Positions 17,511 through 25,736 of a stretch of 64,000 nucleotides of DNA are shown in pieces. The stretch covers positions 1,302,001-1,366,000 of the forward strand of contig CBDCGU010000003.1 in NCBI GenBank assembly GCA_965216945.1, read 5' to 3'. A model generated the notes under the pieces. It was given only the letters and a program-made list of their open reading frames with translations. It was not told the origin of the DNA and searched no databases. The DNA comes from DATHZQ01 sp965216945 (GTDB lineage: Bacteria > Actinomycetota > Acidimicrobiia > Spongiisociales > UBA5794). Every line of letters begins with the position of its first letter. The stretch's first letter is position 1. Both the position numbers and the translations under genes were made by a program.

Positions 17511-18177
17511 CCTTTGCGCTCTGCGCACGGGACAAGGGCTCGAGCCCCGTGGCGAGTCTGTAGGCATCCACCAGGCTGTCGACGTCGCGCGGTGCGGTCT
17601 GTGCATGCCGGTCCTCCACCGGGCTGAGCGCCCACGCCAGCACGTCGGCCAGATGCTCCTGACCGGACTGCAACCACACATCGTCCTGCCAGTCGCTCAC
17701 GCCACGCAACGCCATGAACGCTGCGCGGTCCTCGTCGGTCAACATGTGCCGGTCGTACACGTGGCCCAACTCGTGGAGCAGGGTGTGCCGCGACCCGCAG
17801 CCGAACACGATCGACACGCCGCCCCGCCAGGTGGCGAATCCGCTGCGTCCCTTCCGCACCGGACCGTCACAGTAGGAACGGGCGCTGTGCAGCCACGCTT
17901 CGACGTGCGGCAGCTCCAGGCCGGCGCTCGCATAACGTTCCAGTGCCCAGACGAGATCCGCCACCTGGGCTTCGGTCTGTGCGTACACCGTGGCCCCGTC
18001 CACCTCCCGGGTTGCGGGATAATCGGCCTGCCACGGTGCGTGGCGCTTGCTTTCGGGCACTGCGGATGCCGGGCTCGCGCCGACGACCGGCTCGGCATCG
18101 ACCCAGGGTGCGGTGGCGCTCGGCAAGAGGCTCAACATCAGAGCCAGCGGCGCCAGGACTGCTCGTGCGTGCTTCAT
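17494..18177 (-). CDS. Secreted zinc-metalloprotease-like protein (227 aa)
   Basis: The N-terminal Sec signal peptide has MKHAR, a hydrophobic core (VLAPLALMLSLLPSATA), and a likely cleavage after Ala near 23-28. The mature domain carries a zincin motif HTLLHELGHVYDRH (HELGH at about 135-139) and a downstream EHLADVLAWAL (about 174) that can supply the third zinc ligand. Two Cys (about 103 and 127) could form a disulfide. The fold resembles small secreted zincins of actinobacteria; substrate unknown. It converges on the SARP-kinase gene and shares its terminator. There is no gene in the 196 bp upstream (18178-18373). Confidence 0.82.
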   Translation of the reverse strand: MKHARAVLAPLALMLSLLPSATAPWVDAEPVVGASPASAVPESKRHAPWQADYPATREVDGATVYAQTEAQVADLVWALERYASAGLELPHVEAWLHSARSYCDGPVRKGRSGFATWRGGVSIVFGCGSRHTLLHELGHVYDRHMLTDEDRAAFMALRGVSDWQDDVWLQSGQEHLADVLAWALSPVEDRHAQTAPRDVDSLVDAYRLATGLEPLSRAQSAKVGGPV

Positions 18178-18373
18178 GCCCGCAACGTCCGCCGAGCACG
18201 TCGGCGAGCTGCGGGCGGTGTGTCACGCCCGTGTCAAATGTGTCAAGGACGCGTCAAGGACTGCGCGCCCGACCCCCGTCAGCCGGCTCGAGTGCCGGCC
18301 GGCAGGCGCGTTTCACCTCATGCCATCTCTGGAGCGTGCCGGGCCAGAGGTTGTTGGATGCAGCCGAACGGAA

Positions 18374-18793
18374 CTACACGGGGTCGAGAGCGACGACGGG
18401 GATCTGGCGATCGGTTCGTAGCTGGTAGGTGGCGTATCCGTCGTAGGCGGCGACGGCACGCCGCCACCACACATCGCGCTCATCCCCGTGCAGCGTCGTG
18501 GCGCGGACATCCCAGGACCGGCCGGTCAGCTCCACCCGCGCCGCAGGAGATCTCACGAGGTTCTGGTACCACTCCGGGTGCAGGTCACGGCCGCCCCACG
18601 AGGCAAACACCACCAGGCGCGGCCCATCGGCGAGGTACAGCAGCGGCACCGTGTGCGGCGTGCCGGTCACCCGGCCGGTCGTGGTGAGCAGCAGCATGTC
18701 GTTGTTGACCAGTCGCTTGCCGATCCGACCACCGGTGCGGCGAAACAGCCACGTGTGGAGGGTCGAGAGCCGGCGCGCCGTCGTGTCCTTCAC
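18374..18793 (-). CDS. F420-dependent (deazaflavin) nitroreductase family protein (139 aa)
   Basis: This is a split-barrel protein of the Ddn/nitroreductase family (DUF385), typical of actinobacteria that make coenzyme F420. Family patterns seen: LLLTTTGRVTGTPHTVPLLYL, LVVFASWGGRDLHPEWYQNL, and PAARVELTGRSWDVRATTL. It is predicted to use F420H2 to reduce quinones, nitro compounds or activated double bonds. The GTG start at 18793 overlaps the TGA of typA (18790-18792) in a GTGA arrangement, so translation is coupled and the two genes form an operon. A longer frame upstream lies within typA and is discarded. Confidence 0.9.
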   Translation of the reverse strand: MKDTTARRLSTLHTWLFRRTGGRIGKRLVNNDMLLLTTTGRVTGTPHTVPLLYLADGPRLVVFASWGGRDLHPEWYQNLVRSPAARVELTGRSWDVRATTLHGDERDVWWRRAVAAYDGYATYQLRTDRQIPVVALDPV

Positions 18794-20619
18794 TGGCGCC
18801 GCTTTGCGGCGATCTTGCGCTGGCTCTCGGTGAGGTGACGCTTGCGCACCCGGATCGATCCCGGTGTGACCTCGACGAGCTCGTCGTCCTCGATCCACTC
18901 GATCGCCGTCTCCAAGGTCACGTCTCGGGGCGGCTTCAGCTTGATCGCCTCATCGGCCTGGTGGGTCCGGATGTTGGTGAGCTGCTTGCCTTTGGCGGGG
19001 TTGACCACCATCTCCTCGGGCCGCGATGCCTCGCCGATGATCATGCCTTCGTAGACCTCGACGCCCGGACCGATGAACAGCTCTCCGCGCTTTTGGAGGT
19101 TGTCGAGAGCAAAACCGGTGGATGCGCCCGACCGGTCCGCCACCATCGCCCCGCCCTTGCGCTGCGGCAGGTCCCCGGCCCACGGGATCCAACCGGAGTG
19201 GTGCTGGTGAACCAGGGCCGTGCCTCGGGTCGCCGTCAAGAGCAGCGAGCGGAACCCGATCAAGCCGCGCGCCGGGGCCTCGACCGTTACGACGGTGCGG
19301 CCGGCGTCCCCGGGCCGCAGGTCGACGACCCCGCCTTTGCGGGGCGCCACAGCTTGGGTCACGGTCCCGACATACTCATCCGGCACGTCGACGACCGCGC
19401 GCTCCACGGGCTCGTGTGGCTTGCCATCGATCGCTCGCAGGATCACCTCCGGCCGGCTGACCTGCAGCTCGAATCCCTCGCGGCGCATCGACTCGATGAG
19501 CACCGCGAGCTGCAGCTCGCCGCGCCCCGCCACCTCGATGACCTCGGGAGACGAGGTCGCCCCGATGCGGATCGACACGTTCCCCAAGACCTCACGCTCC
19601 AGCCGCTCCCGTATCTGTCGCGAGGTGAGATAGCGGCCCTCCCTTCCGGAGAGCGGTGACGTGTTCACTCCGAACGTCATCCGCAGCACGGGCTCATCCA
19701 CCTCGAGACGCGGCAAAGGCCGAGGATCGGATGCGTCGGCCACGGTGTCGCCGATCTCCACCTCGGGGAATCCGGCGAGCACGAAGAGATCGCCGGCGGT
19801 GCGCTCTACCACCTCGACACGCTCCAGCCCGGCGAAGCCCATGAGCTGCGAGAGCCGGCGGCGTAACGGCGGCTCTTCGTCGTTGGAGTGGCACAGGGCG
19901 ACCTGCTCACCGCTCCGCAAGGTGCCCTCGACGACGCGTCCAATGGCGAGCCGTCCCAGATAGTCCGAAGCATCGAGGTTGGTGACGAGCGCCTGGAGCG
20001 GTGCAGCCGGATCGCCGGCGGGCGCCGGCACGGTGGCCAGTACGGCGTCGAGGACGGCGGCCATGTCGGCGTCGGCATCCGGGATACCCATCCCCTCGAC
20101 GGCGCGCCCCTCGCGGGCGATGGTCGACACGATGGGGAAGTCGATGTGTTCATCACCCGCCTCGAGATCGAAGAAGAGCTGGTAGACCTCGTCGATCACT
20201 TCGTCGGTGCGTGCGTCGCTGCGATCGACCTTGTTGACCACGACCACTGCCGGGAGGTGCCGAGCGAGCGCCTTGGACAGGACGTAGCGGGTCTGCGGCA
20301 TCGGGCCCTCGGCGGCGTCGACGAGCAGCAGCACGCCGTCGACCATCGTGAGAGCTCGCTCGACTTCTCCACCGAAGTCGGCGTGACCCGGCGTGTCGAC
20401 GAGGTTGATGCGGGTACCGTTCCATTCGATCGACGCCGCTTTGGCAAGGATGGTGATGCCGCGTTCGCGCTCCTGATCGTTGGAGTCGAGCACCCTGTCG
20501 ACGCGAGCTTCATGCGCCGCAAAGACCCCGGTGGCGCGCAGCAGTGCGTCGACGAGCGTGGTCTTGCCGTGGTCGACGTGCGCGATCAGCGCAACATTGC
20601 GGAAGGGAGCACCAGACAT
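18790..20619 (-). CDS. typA: Translational GTPase TypA/BipA (609 aa)
   Basis: This is a complete translation-factor GTPase: G1 AHVDHGKTTL (about 14-23), G2 region RERGITILAKAASI, G3 DTPGHADFGGEV, G4 NKVDR. Domain II follows (about 200-300), then EF-G-like domain III and V (SRPEVILR, PRKGGVVDL) and the TypA-specific C-terminal domain (RKGGAMVADRSGASTGFAL through PPRDVTLE). Usual TypA length is about 610, so it is full length. TypA binds the 70S ribosome and supports 50S assembly and stress or cold growth. It ends in GTGA overlap with the nitroreductase gene. Confidence 0.97.
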   Translation of the reverse strand: MSGAPFRNVALIAHVDHGKTTLVDALLRATGVFAAHEARVDRVLDSNDQERERGITILAKAASIEWNGTRINLVDTPGHADFGGEVERALTMVDGVLLLVDAAEGPMPQTRYVLSKALARHLPAVVVVNKVDRSDARTDEVIDEVYQLFFDLEAGDEHIDFPIVSTIAREGRAVEGMGIPDADADMAAVLDAVLATVPAPAGDPAAPLQALVTNLDASDYLGRLAIGRVVEGTLRSGEQVALCHSNDEEPPLRRRLSQLMGFAGLERVEVVERTAGDLFVLAGFPEVEIGDTVADASDPRPLPRLEVDEPVLRMTFGVNTSPLSGREGRYLTSRQIRERLEREVLGNVSIRIGATSSPEVIEVAGRGELQLAVLIESMRREGFELQVSRPEVILRAIDGKPHEPVERAVVDVPDEYVGTVTQAVAPRKGGVVDLRPGDAGRTVVTVEAPARGLIGFRSLLLTATRGTALVHQHHSGWIPWAGDLPQRKGGAMVADRSGASTGFALDNLQKRGELFIGPGVEVYEGMIIGEASRPEEMVVNPAKGKQLTNIRTHQADEAIKLKPPRDVTLETAIEWIEDDELVEVTPGSIRVRKRHLTESQRKIAAKRRQ

Positions 20620-20651
20620 GGCAGCTGGGATGGTACTGCCACCCGCAATGG

Positions 20652-20807
20652 CTAGTGGTCGTCGTTGCGGCGATCGAGGACGTTGATGATCAGCGACACC
20701 ACGATCGTGAGCACGACGCTGCCGACGATCGACACGGGCACAGCGGCGAACCGACGGAGCAGCACGAGGACGATCACGAAGATCACCAGGTGGCGGAATG
20801 AAGGCAT
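20652..20807 (-). CDS. Small membrane protein (51 aa)
   Basis: This short peptide starts MPSFRHLVIFVIVLVLLRRF and has two hydrophobic segments, separated by an Arg pair (LLRRFAAVPVS) and ending in a charged tail (NVLDRRNDDH). It starts 8 bases after the stop of the D-lactate dehydrogenase-like gene upstream on the same strand, suggesting coupled translation. I do not recognise the family; it is probably a small inner-membrane protein. It is 32 bp from the typA start, which reads in the same direction. Confidence 0.55.
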   Translation of the reverse strand: MPSFRHLVIFVIVLVLLRRFAAVPVSIVGSVVLTIVVSLIINVLDRRNDDH

Positions 20808-20814
20808 GGAGTCG

Positions 20815-21801
20815 CTACAGCTCGTTGCCGGACGACTGGCCGGCCGCAAACGCCACGATGTTGGACACGGTCGTCGATGCGATCGATTCGAGGGCCTCTG
20901 CCGTGAAGAACGCCTGGTGCCCGGTGATCAGCACGTTGGGGAAGGTGAGGAGGCGGGAGAACACGTCATCCTGGATGACGCGGTTCGACAGGTCCTCGAA
21001 GAAGAGATCGCCTTCCTCCTCGTAGACATCGAGCCCGAGATGGCCGATCTTCCCGGTCTTGAGCCCTTCGATCACCGCCGTGGTGTCGACGAGGGCACCC
21101 CGGCTGGTGTTGATGAGCATGACGTCAGGCTTCATGAGTGCGATGGCGAAGGCGTCCACCATGTGGTGGGTCTCGGGCGTGAGAGGGGCGTGCAGCGTAA
21201 CGATGTCGGATTGCCGGAACAGGTCCTCGCGCGACACGTACTCCACGCCGATGGCGGTGGCGTCTTCGCTCTCGAACGGGTCGAAGGCGATCAGGCGGCA
21301 CCCGAAGCCGGACAGCAGGCGAGCAACGGCAACGCCGATCTTGCCGGTGCCGACGATGCCGACCGTGCGAGCGCCGATGTCGAAACCCAGTAGCCCTTCC
21401 AGGGAGAAGTTGCCTTCGCGGACCCGGGCGTGCGCTCGATGGATCTGCCGGTTCAGCGCCAGCATGATCGCAATGGTGTGCTCGGCCACCGACTGGGGTG
21501 AATAGGCCGGCACCCGGACCACCGTGATACCGAGGCTCTTGGCGGCGTCGAGATCGACGTGGTTGAAGCCGGCGCTGCGAAGTGCGATCAGCCGAACCCC
21601 GGCGTCCTTGAGCCGGAGCAGCACGCCTGCGCCCAGGTCGTCGTTGACGAACGCACAGACCGCCCCGAACCCCCGGGCGAGCTGCGCCGTGGACGGCAGC
21701 AGCCGCGCCTCGAAGAACTCGAGTTCCAGGTCGGTGCCCCGTGCGGCCGCCAGCAGCGATCGCTCGTCATACGGCTTGGAGCTGAAGACGGCTACACGCA
21801 T
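20815..21801 (-). CDS. D-lactate dehydrogenase-like 2-hydroxyacid dehydrogenase (328 aa)
   Basis: This is an NAD-dependent D-2-hydroxyacid dehydrogenase of the LdhA (fermentative D-LDH) branch. Evidence: RSAGFNHVDLDAAKSLGI (substrate-domain Arg), VGIVGTGKIG (Rossmann GxGxxG), HAPLTPETHHMVDA, INTSRGALVDT, and the catalytic His in ITGHQAFFTAEAL; the signature GLDVYEEEGDLFFED is characteristic of LdhA. It should convert pyruvate and NADH to D-lactate, or a close 2-oxoacid. The ATG at 21801 gives the standard N-terminus MRVAVFSSKPYD. Confidence 0.92.
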   Translation of the reverse strand: MRVAVFSSKPYDERSLLAAARGTDLELEFFEARLLPSTAQLARGFGAVCAFVNDDLGAGVLLRLKDAGVRLIALRSAGFNHVDLDAAKSLGITVVRVPAYSPQSVAEHTIAIMLALNRQIHRAHARVREGNFSLEGLLGFDIGARTVGIVGTGKIGVAVARLLSGFGCRLIAFDPFESEDATAIGVEYVSREDLFRQSDIVTLHAPLTPETHHMVDAFAIALMKPDVMLINTSRGALVDTTAVIEGLKTGKIGHLGLDVYEEEGDLFFEDLSNRVIQDDVFSRLLTFPNVLITGHQAFFTAEALESIASTTVSNIVAFAAGQSSGNEL

Positions 21802-21835
21802 GGTGGAGAAGTGTACGGCGGCGGGAAGCCGGCGG

Positions 21836-22339
21836 TCAGGCCGGCGCCGCCGGCGGAGGCGGGTCCGGCACGTGGGGCCTGGTCACAAATCCGACGATCG
21901 CATTGAGCAAGGAGATGATGACCAACCCGACGACCGCATGCACTCCGATGAGCCAAGCCGTCTCGGCGGTACCGACGTCGAGAGAGATGGGCCACAACAC
22001 GGAGAAGGCCAGCACGAGGAACGACAGGATGTTGAAGAACGTCATGGGGTTGGGAAGCACGTACAGCATGATGTTGAGCATCGCACCCGCGGTGAACGTG
22101 GCGATCATGGCCGTCCAGAACACCCGACCGTCCGACAGAGCGACCAGGTCGCTCGATCCGCCCCGGTCGCTGACCAGGAGAGGCGTGTTGAACACGTCGC
22201 CCGCAAAGCGCACCAAGATGAGTGCGGCAAACGCCGCGATCAATCCCGTGAAGAGCACAGACGCCCAATAGCGCAGCAGGTCCACGTCGAGGATCGGCGA
22301 CCTCGACCACCCACTCGTGCTGCCCGTCATGACGACCAT
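21836..22339 (-). CDS. Four-helix membrane protein, unknown (167 aa)
   Basis: Four predicted transmembrane helices lie at about 24-46, 75-97, 102-120 and 125-150, with a Pro-rich cytosolic C-terminus (PDPPPPAAPA). It resembles small uncharacterised actinobacterial membrane proteins such as DUF6069; no catalytic motif. The start at 22339 is supported by GAGGAAAGG immediately upstream; the ATG at 22330 has poorer spacing. It is divergent from the DUF7144-like gene (145 bp). Confidence 0.75.
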   Translation of the reverse strand: MVVMTGSTSGWSRSPILDVDLLRYWASVLFTGLIAAFAALILVRFAGDVFNTPLLVSDRGGSSDLVALSDGRVFWTAMIATFTAGAMLNIMLYVLPNPMTFFNILSFLVLAFSVLWPISLDVGTAETAWLIGVHAVVGLVIISLLNAIVGFVTRPHVPDPPPPAAPA

Positions 22340-22483
22340 CCTTTCCTCGCTCCCCGACACCGCCGGGCCAGTACCAATCCCGCGATGGGTCGTCGCACGG
22401 CGAGCCTACTGCCCAAGGCGCGTTGGGCACGCGCCCCGCGGAATCACCGCTCTACGATCAACGAACACGACCAGGGAGCGCAG

Positions 22484-22882
22484 ATGGCGACCACGACATA
22501 TCGCATCACCGGATGGATCGCGTTTGCCGGGTTCATGATGGTGTTCACATCGTTCTTCAACCTGATGTACGGCCTGGCCCTCACCTTCAAGGACAACTGG
22601 GTTGCGTTCGATCCCGAGGCCGCCGTCGTTTTCAACACGGGCGCCTGGGGCGTGATCCTCCTCGTCACCGGGATCGTCAAGTTCGCCACCGGCTACGGCC
22701 TGCTCACGGGTCGGACGTGGGCACGCTACGTCGGGATCTTCGTCGTGGCGGTGAACATGGTCGAGCACATGGCCCTCGTCGGCTCCTATCCGACGTGGTC
22801 ATTGATCGTGATCGTGCTGAGCGTGTTCATCTTGTACGCGCTCGTGGTGCCGGTCGAAGAAGAGCTCGAGGAGCTCGCCTGA
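22484..22882 (+). CDS. DUF7144-like four-helix membrane protein (132 aa)
   Basis: Four hydrophobic helices, with the opening ITGWIAFAGFMMVFTSFFNL and then GLALTF, match a common actinobacterial small membrane family (DUF7144-like). There is a central glycine-rich helix (GAWGVILLVTGIVKFATGYG), and helix 3-4 carries VVAVNMVEHMALVG. Function unknown; often found among stress-response membrane genes, as here. The ATG at 22484 follows AGGGAG. Confidence 0.8.
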   Translation: MATTTYRITGWIAFAGFMMVFTSFFNLMYGLALTFKDNWVAFDPEAAVVFNTGAWGVILLVTGIVKFATGYGLLTGRTWARYVGIFVVAVNMVEHMALVGSYPTWSLIVIVLSVFILYALVVPVEEELEELA

Positions 22883-22895
22883 CCTCAAAGGCGGC

Positions 22896-23087
22896 TCACC
22901 GCGCCACGACCGTGGTGGTGTTGGACGACGCCGAAGCGAGAAGCGCAGAGACCAGGATGCCAAGGGGGAGCACTCCCCAGTACGACAGCCCAAGTCCGAG
23001 GTTGCCCAAGAACAGCATCAGCAGCCAGGTCGCCGGGAAGGTTGCGATCAGGAACACGACGGCCGATGCCAGCAGAGCTCGAATCAC
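22896..23087 (-). CDS. Small membrane protein (63 aa)
   Basis: This peptide has two hydrophobic helices (ALLASAVVFLIATFPATWLL and YWGVLPLGILVSALLA), separated by a short GNLGLGL loop and ending in TTTVVAR. GTG start at 23087 is preceded by AGAGGAAGAG. An upstream in-frame ATG at 23135 is possible but lacks a ribosome site. Converges with the DUF7144-like gene. Family not recognised. Confidence 0.5.
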   Translation of the reverse strand: MIRALLASAVVFLIATFPATWLLMLFLGNLGLGLSYWGVLPLGILVSALLASASSNTTTVVAR

Positions 23088-23172
23088 GGCTCTTCCTCTC
23101 TCGATGGGGGACGGAACGCAGACACTGTATTGCAACCAAGCGTACCGTCGGAGGATCCCGGGGGACCGCCGC

Positions 23173-24807
23173 TCAGCCGGTGGTGCCGTCGACGACGAAG
23201 CGCCGCTCCGGCACCCACCGCACGGTCAACACGAGATCGCGTCCAAGCTCGCTCTCGAGGCCCCGCGCCAGGTCTTCGACAGGAGCCGGCTCGTCCTCGC
23301 CGACGACGACCACCTCCACGTCGTCCGCACCCACCTGAAACGAGACAACCTCGAGGGCACGAGTCCCGATCCACTCCGCAAGCTCGGCCTCGACCTCGCC
23401 ACGGTCGAACGCCTGTGCCCGGAGCTCTTCGCTGGTCGTCCCCAGGACCACGATCACGATGATCGCAAGGACCGCAATCAACGCCGCGGCGTTTCGGATC
23501 CACTCTCGCTCTTGGATCAGCTGGCGGACGGGGACGACACCGGTGAGCACGAAGACACCGGCGCCGACCAGCAGGATCGCCACCATGTTGGTGGTGAACA
23601 GCAGAAGCGCACCGACGGCCTCCTCGGTGAGGCCCGCTTGGATCATCAGACCGGCGACGGCCAGCGGGGGCACCAAGGCAATCGCCACCGCAACGCCCGG
23701 TAGCGCATCGGATACGTCCGGCCGGGATACGGCGAAGGCCCCGGCGCCACCGGCGGCAACCGCGATGATCAGGTCGACCATCGTCGGGACGATTCGGGAG
23801 GCCACCTGGCTGTTGGCGACCGGATCGACGCCGAAGGGGGACACTGCCCCAAACACCGCCGAAAGGCCGATCGCCAGCGCCACGCCGCCGAGCGCAACGA
23901 GCGCGGAGCGCAGCGCACGGTTCGGCCAGCCCATCACCAGCGAGAGGCTGGTACCCATCAGCGGGGTCATCAACGGGGCGACGAGCATGGCACCGATCAC
24001 CACCGCGGTGGAATCCGCGATGATGCCAAATGCGGCGATGGCCGTGGCGAACCCCATCAGGATGAAGAATCGCGAGAGACGGCGCTTGGCATCGACCGCT
24101 TCATAGAACAGCTTTGCGTACAGCTGCGTGCGATCGTCAGCCGATTCGGGTCGCTGATCGAGCCAATCGAAGAAGCGGGGCCAGACGTCGGTGACACCGA
24201 CATCGCTTTCGGCGGTGCTGAGGTTGCCGATGATCGCCGCCAGCCCGGTGAGGATCCACACGAACGCCACAACGATGAGACCGAGATTGAGCATCGTCTC
24301 GGGAGCGATCCACATGGCGATCGACAGGACACCGATCAGCAGTGCCCTAATCGCCCACCACCAGCGCCACGGGTTGCCGCCATCGGCTCGCACCGCCCGC
24401 ACGAGTCCCTGCAGGCTCACGAGGCCGAGCCCGGCGGCGACCAGACGCGCAATGGCGGTGCCGGTCACCTGCGGCCATGTCAAGAGTGCGACGCCGAGAG
24501 CGAGCAGAGCCATCGCACGACCGACCCGGACGACACGGCCGGAGCGCCTCCACGCCTCGAGCAACTCGGCGGCCGCCCATGCCACCAGCCCGATCCCGAG
24601 CACCAGCGCCACCGTTCTCACGGAACGCTCGGAGGAGATCAAGACAAACCCGCCCACCAGAGCCACGATCGCTCTGACGGCAGGCGGGTTCAGCAGATTG
24701 CTCCACCGGAACTGGACGGTCTCGTACAGCGGTTCACCCTCATAGTCGGCGAACTCGTCCTGGGTACCGTGGTTCATCTCGCGACGCCAATGGGAGCTGG
24801 TCGGCAT
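23173..24807 (-). CDS. DUF389 membrane protein with N-terminal HdeD-like domain (544 aa)
   Basis: The N-terminal half (about 35-200) has six or so helices like HdeD/DUF308 acid-resistance membrane proteins (VLGIGLVAWAAAELLEAWRR, MLNLGLIVVAFVWILTGLAA). The second half is a DUF389 domain: FFILMGFATAIAAFGIIADS, GAMLVAPLMTPLMGTSLSLV, VAIALVPPLAVAGLMIQAG. DUF389 proteins are ancient, uncharacterised membrane proteins. A soluble tail of about 90 residues follows (LVLTVRWVPERRFVVDG). Start: 24807 has a TAGGGT-like -10 at leaderless distance; 24777 (MNHGTQDEF) is the alternative. Neither has a good Shine-Dalgarno. Confidence 0.85.
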   Translation of the reverse strand: MPTSSHWRREMNHGTQDEFADYEGEPLYETVQFRWSNLLNPPAVRAIVALVGGFVLISSERSVRTVALVLGIGLVAWAAAELLEAWRRSGRVVRVGRAMALLALGVALLTWPQVTGTAIARLVAAGLGLVSLQGLVRAVRADGGNPWRWWWAIRALLIGVLSIAMWIAPETMLNLGLIVVAFVWILTGLAAIIGNLSTAESDVGVTDVWPRFFDWLDQRPESADDRTQLYAKLFYEAVDAKRRLSRFFILMGFATAIAAFGIIADSTAVVIGAMLVAPLMTPLMGTSLSLVMGWPNRALRSALVALGGVALAIGLSAVFGAVSPFGVDPVANSQVASRIVPTMVDLIIAVAAGGAGAFAVSRPDVSDALPGVAVAIALVPPLAVAGLMIQAGLTEEAVGALLLFTTNMVAILLVGAGVFVLTGVVPVRQLIQEREWIRNAAALIAVLAIIVIVVLGTTSEELRAQAFDRGEVEAELAEWIGTRALEVVSFQVGADDVEVVVVGEDEPAPVEDLARGLESELGRDLVLTVRWVPERRFVVDGTTG

Positions 24808-24885
24808 GCCCCAGAACCCTAGGTGTGTTGCCCCGTGAGGTCGTGGACACATCGGATATTCGGAGTCTGCCGGGAGTCCCTCCTG

Positions 24886-24931
24886 TTCCTGCGTACATGG
24901 CCGCGACATTGCGGCGTGGGCTACGCAGGAA
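24886..24931. repeat. Single copy of the dispersed TACGCAGGAA hairpin repeat
   Basis: A perfect 10-bp inverted repeat, TTCCTGCGTA (24886-24895) and TACGCAGGAA (24922-24931), surrounds a 26-base loop with an inner CCGC/GCGG stem. The right arm with its flank (GGCGTGGGCTACGCAGG at 24913-24929) matches the reverse complement of the 70-bp tandem repeat units near 59.9-60.1 kb at nearly every position. It lies in the intergenic gap upstream of the gene at 25007. Confidence 0.65.
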
Positions 24932-25006
24932 TCGCAATGGCCCCTGTGGTAGCGGTGCGCGGTGGGGTAGATTTCGTCCTGCCTGCAGTGAACCACGGAG
25001 TACCCG

Positions 25007-25702
25007 ATGACCGTCGCCGAGCGAGCGTCACAGAGCGGTCGGGTCGCGCCTGCGAACGTTGGTTCGAGGTCCGAGCCGGTGATGGACACCACCGAGGTTC
25101 GCTGGTTTGCACCGGGCCCGGTCCCGGCCGACATCTTGGCGTGGTTCGCAGGCCAGGACAGCATCTCCGCCGTCGACGAGCGATGCGATACCTACCTGCT
25201 CCATGGCATCGACGGACTCGGCGTGAAGTACCGCGCCCGGCGCGTGCTGGAGGTGAAGCAGCGCCACTCGATCGATGGCGACATCGTGCTCGCCCCCGGA
25301 CTGCGCGCACCGATGGAGCGGTGGCAGAAGTGGCGACCCGAGGTGCTCGACGATGCCTGGTCGGCACGGGATGTCGGACGTGTCGACGTCCACAAAGCGG
25401 TGATCAAGTCGAGCTTCGTGCAAGTCGACGGCGACACCGTCGCGGCTGCCCCGTCGAACAGGCGTGGCATACCGGCGTGCAACGTCGAGCTGGCGTCCGT
25501 CTCCGTCGCGGGAGTCCTGACCTGGACGCTCGCCCTCGAAGGCACCGGTCCCACCGCCGTGCGGGGCCGTGTGTTGCAGGATGCGTGGAGTGCCATGGTG
25601 GCCGGATCGGCACCCGGCCCGGCGCTGGTCGACCACCTCGACGTCGCGGCCTCGTATCCACGGTGGCTCGAGCACGACCTGCCGCTTCGGCTCGCCCGCT
25701 GA
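25007..25702 (+). CDS. Hypothetical protein, possibly CYTH-like (231 aa)
   Basis: This is a soluble protein without signal peptide. The pattern TEVRWFAPGPVPADILAWFA, DERCDTYLLHGIDGLGVKYRAR, RVLEVKQRHS suggests alternating strands with outward Lys/Arg, as in CYTH triphosphate-tunnel proteins, and a second sheet near LASVSVAGVLTWTLALEG. The N-terminal ExExK signature is absent, so catalytic CYTH activity is not supported. ATG 25007 follows ACGGAG with six bases spacing; an ATG at 25082 is possible. It converges with the MscS gene (34 bp). Confidence 0.7.
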   Translation: MTVAERASQSGRVAPANVGSRSEPVMDTTEVRWFAPGPVPADILAWFAGQDSISAVDERCDTYLLHGIDGLGVKYRARRVLEVKQRHSIDGDIVLAPGLRAPMERWQKWRPEVLDDAWSARDVGRVDVHKAVIKSSFVQVDGDTVAAAPSNRRGIPACNVELASVSVAGVLTWTLALEGTGPTAVRGRVLQDAWSAMVAGSAPGPALVDHLDVAASYPRWLEHDLPLRLAR

Positions 25703-25736
25703 CGAGCGAGCCTGCTGGAGACCCTCAGGCCGCGGC

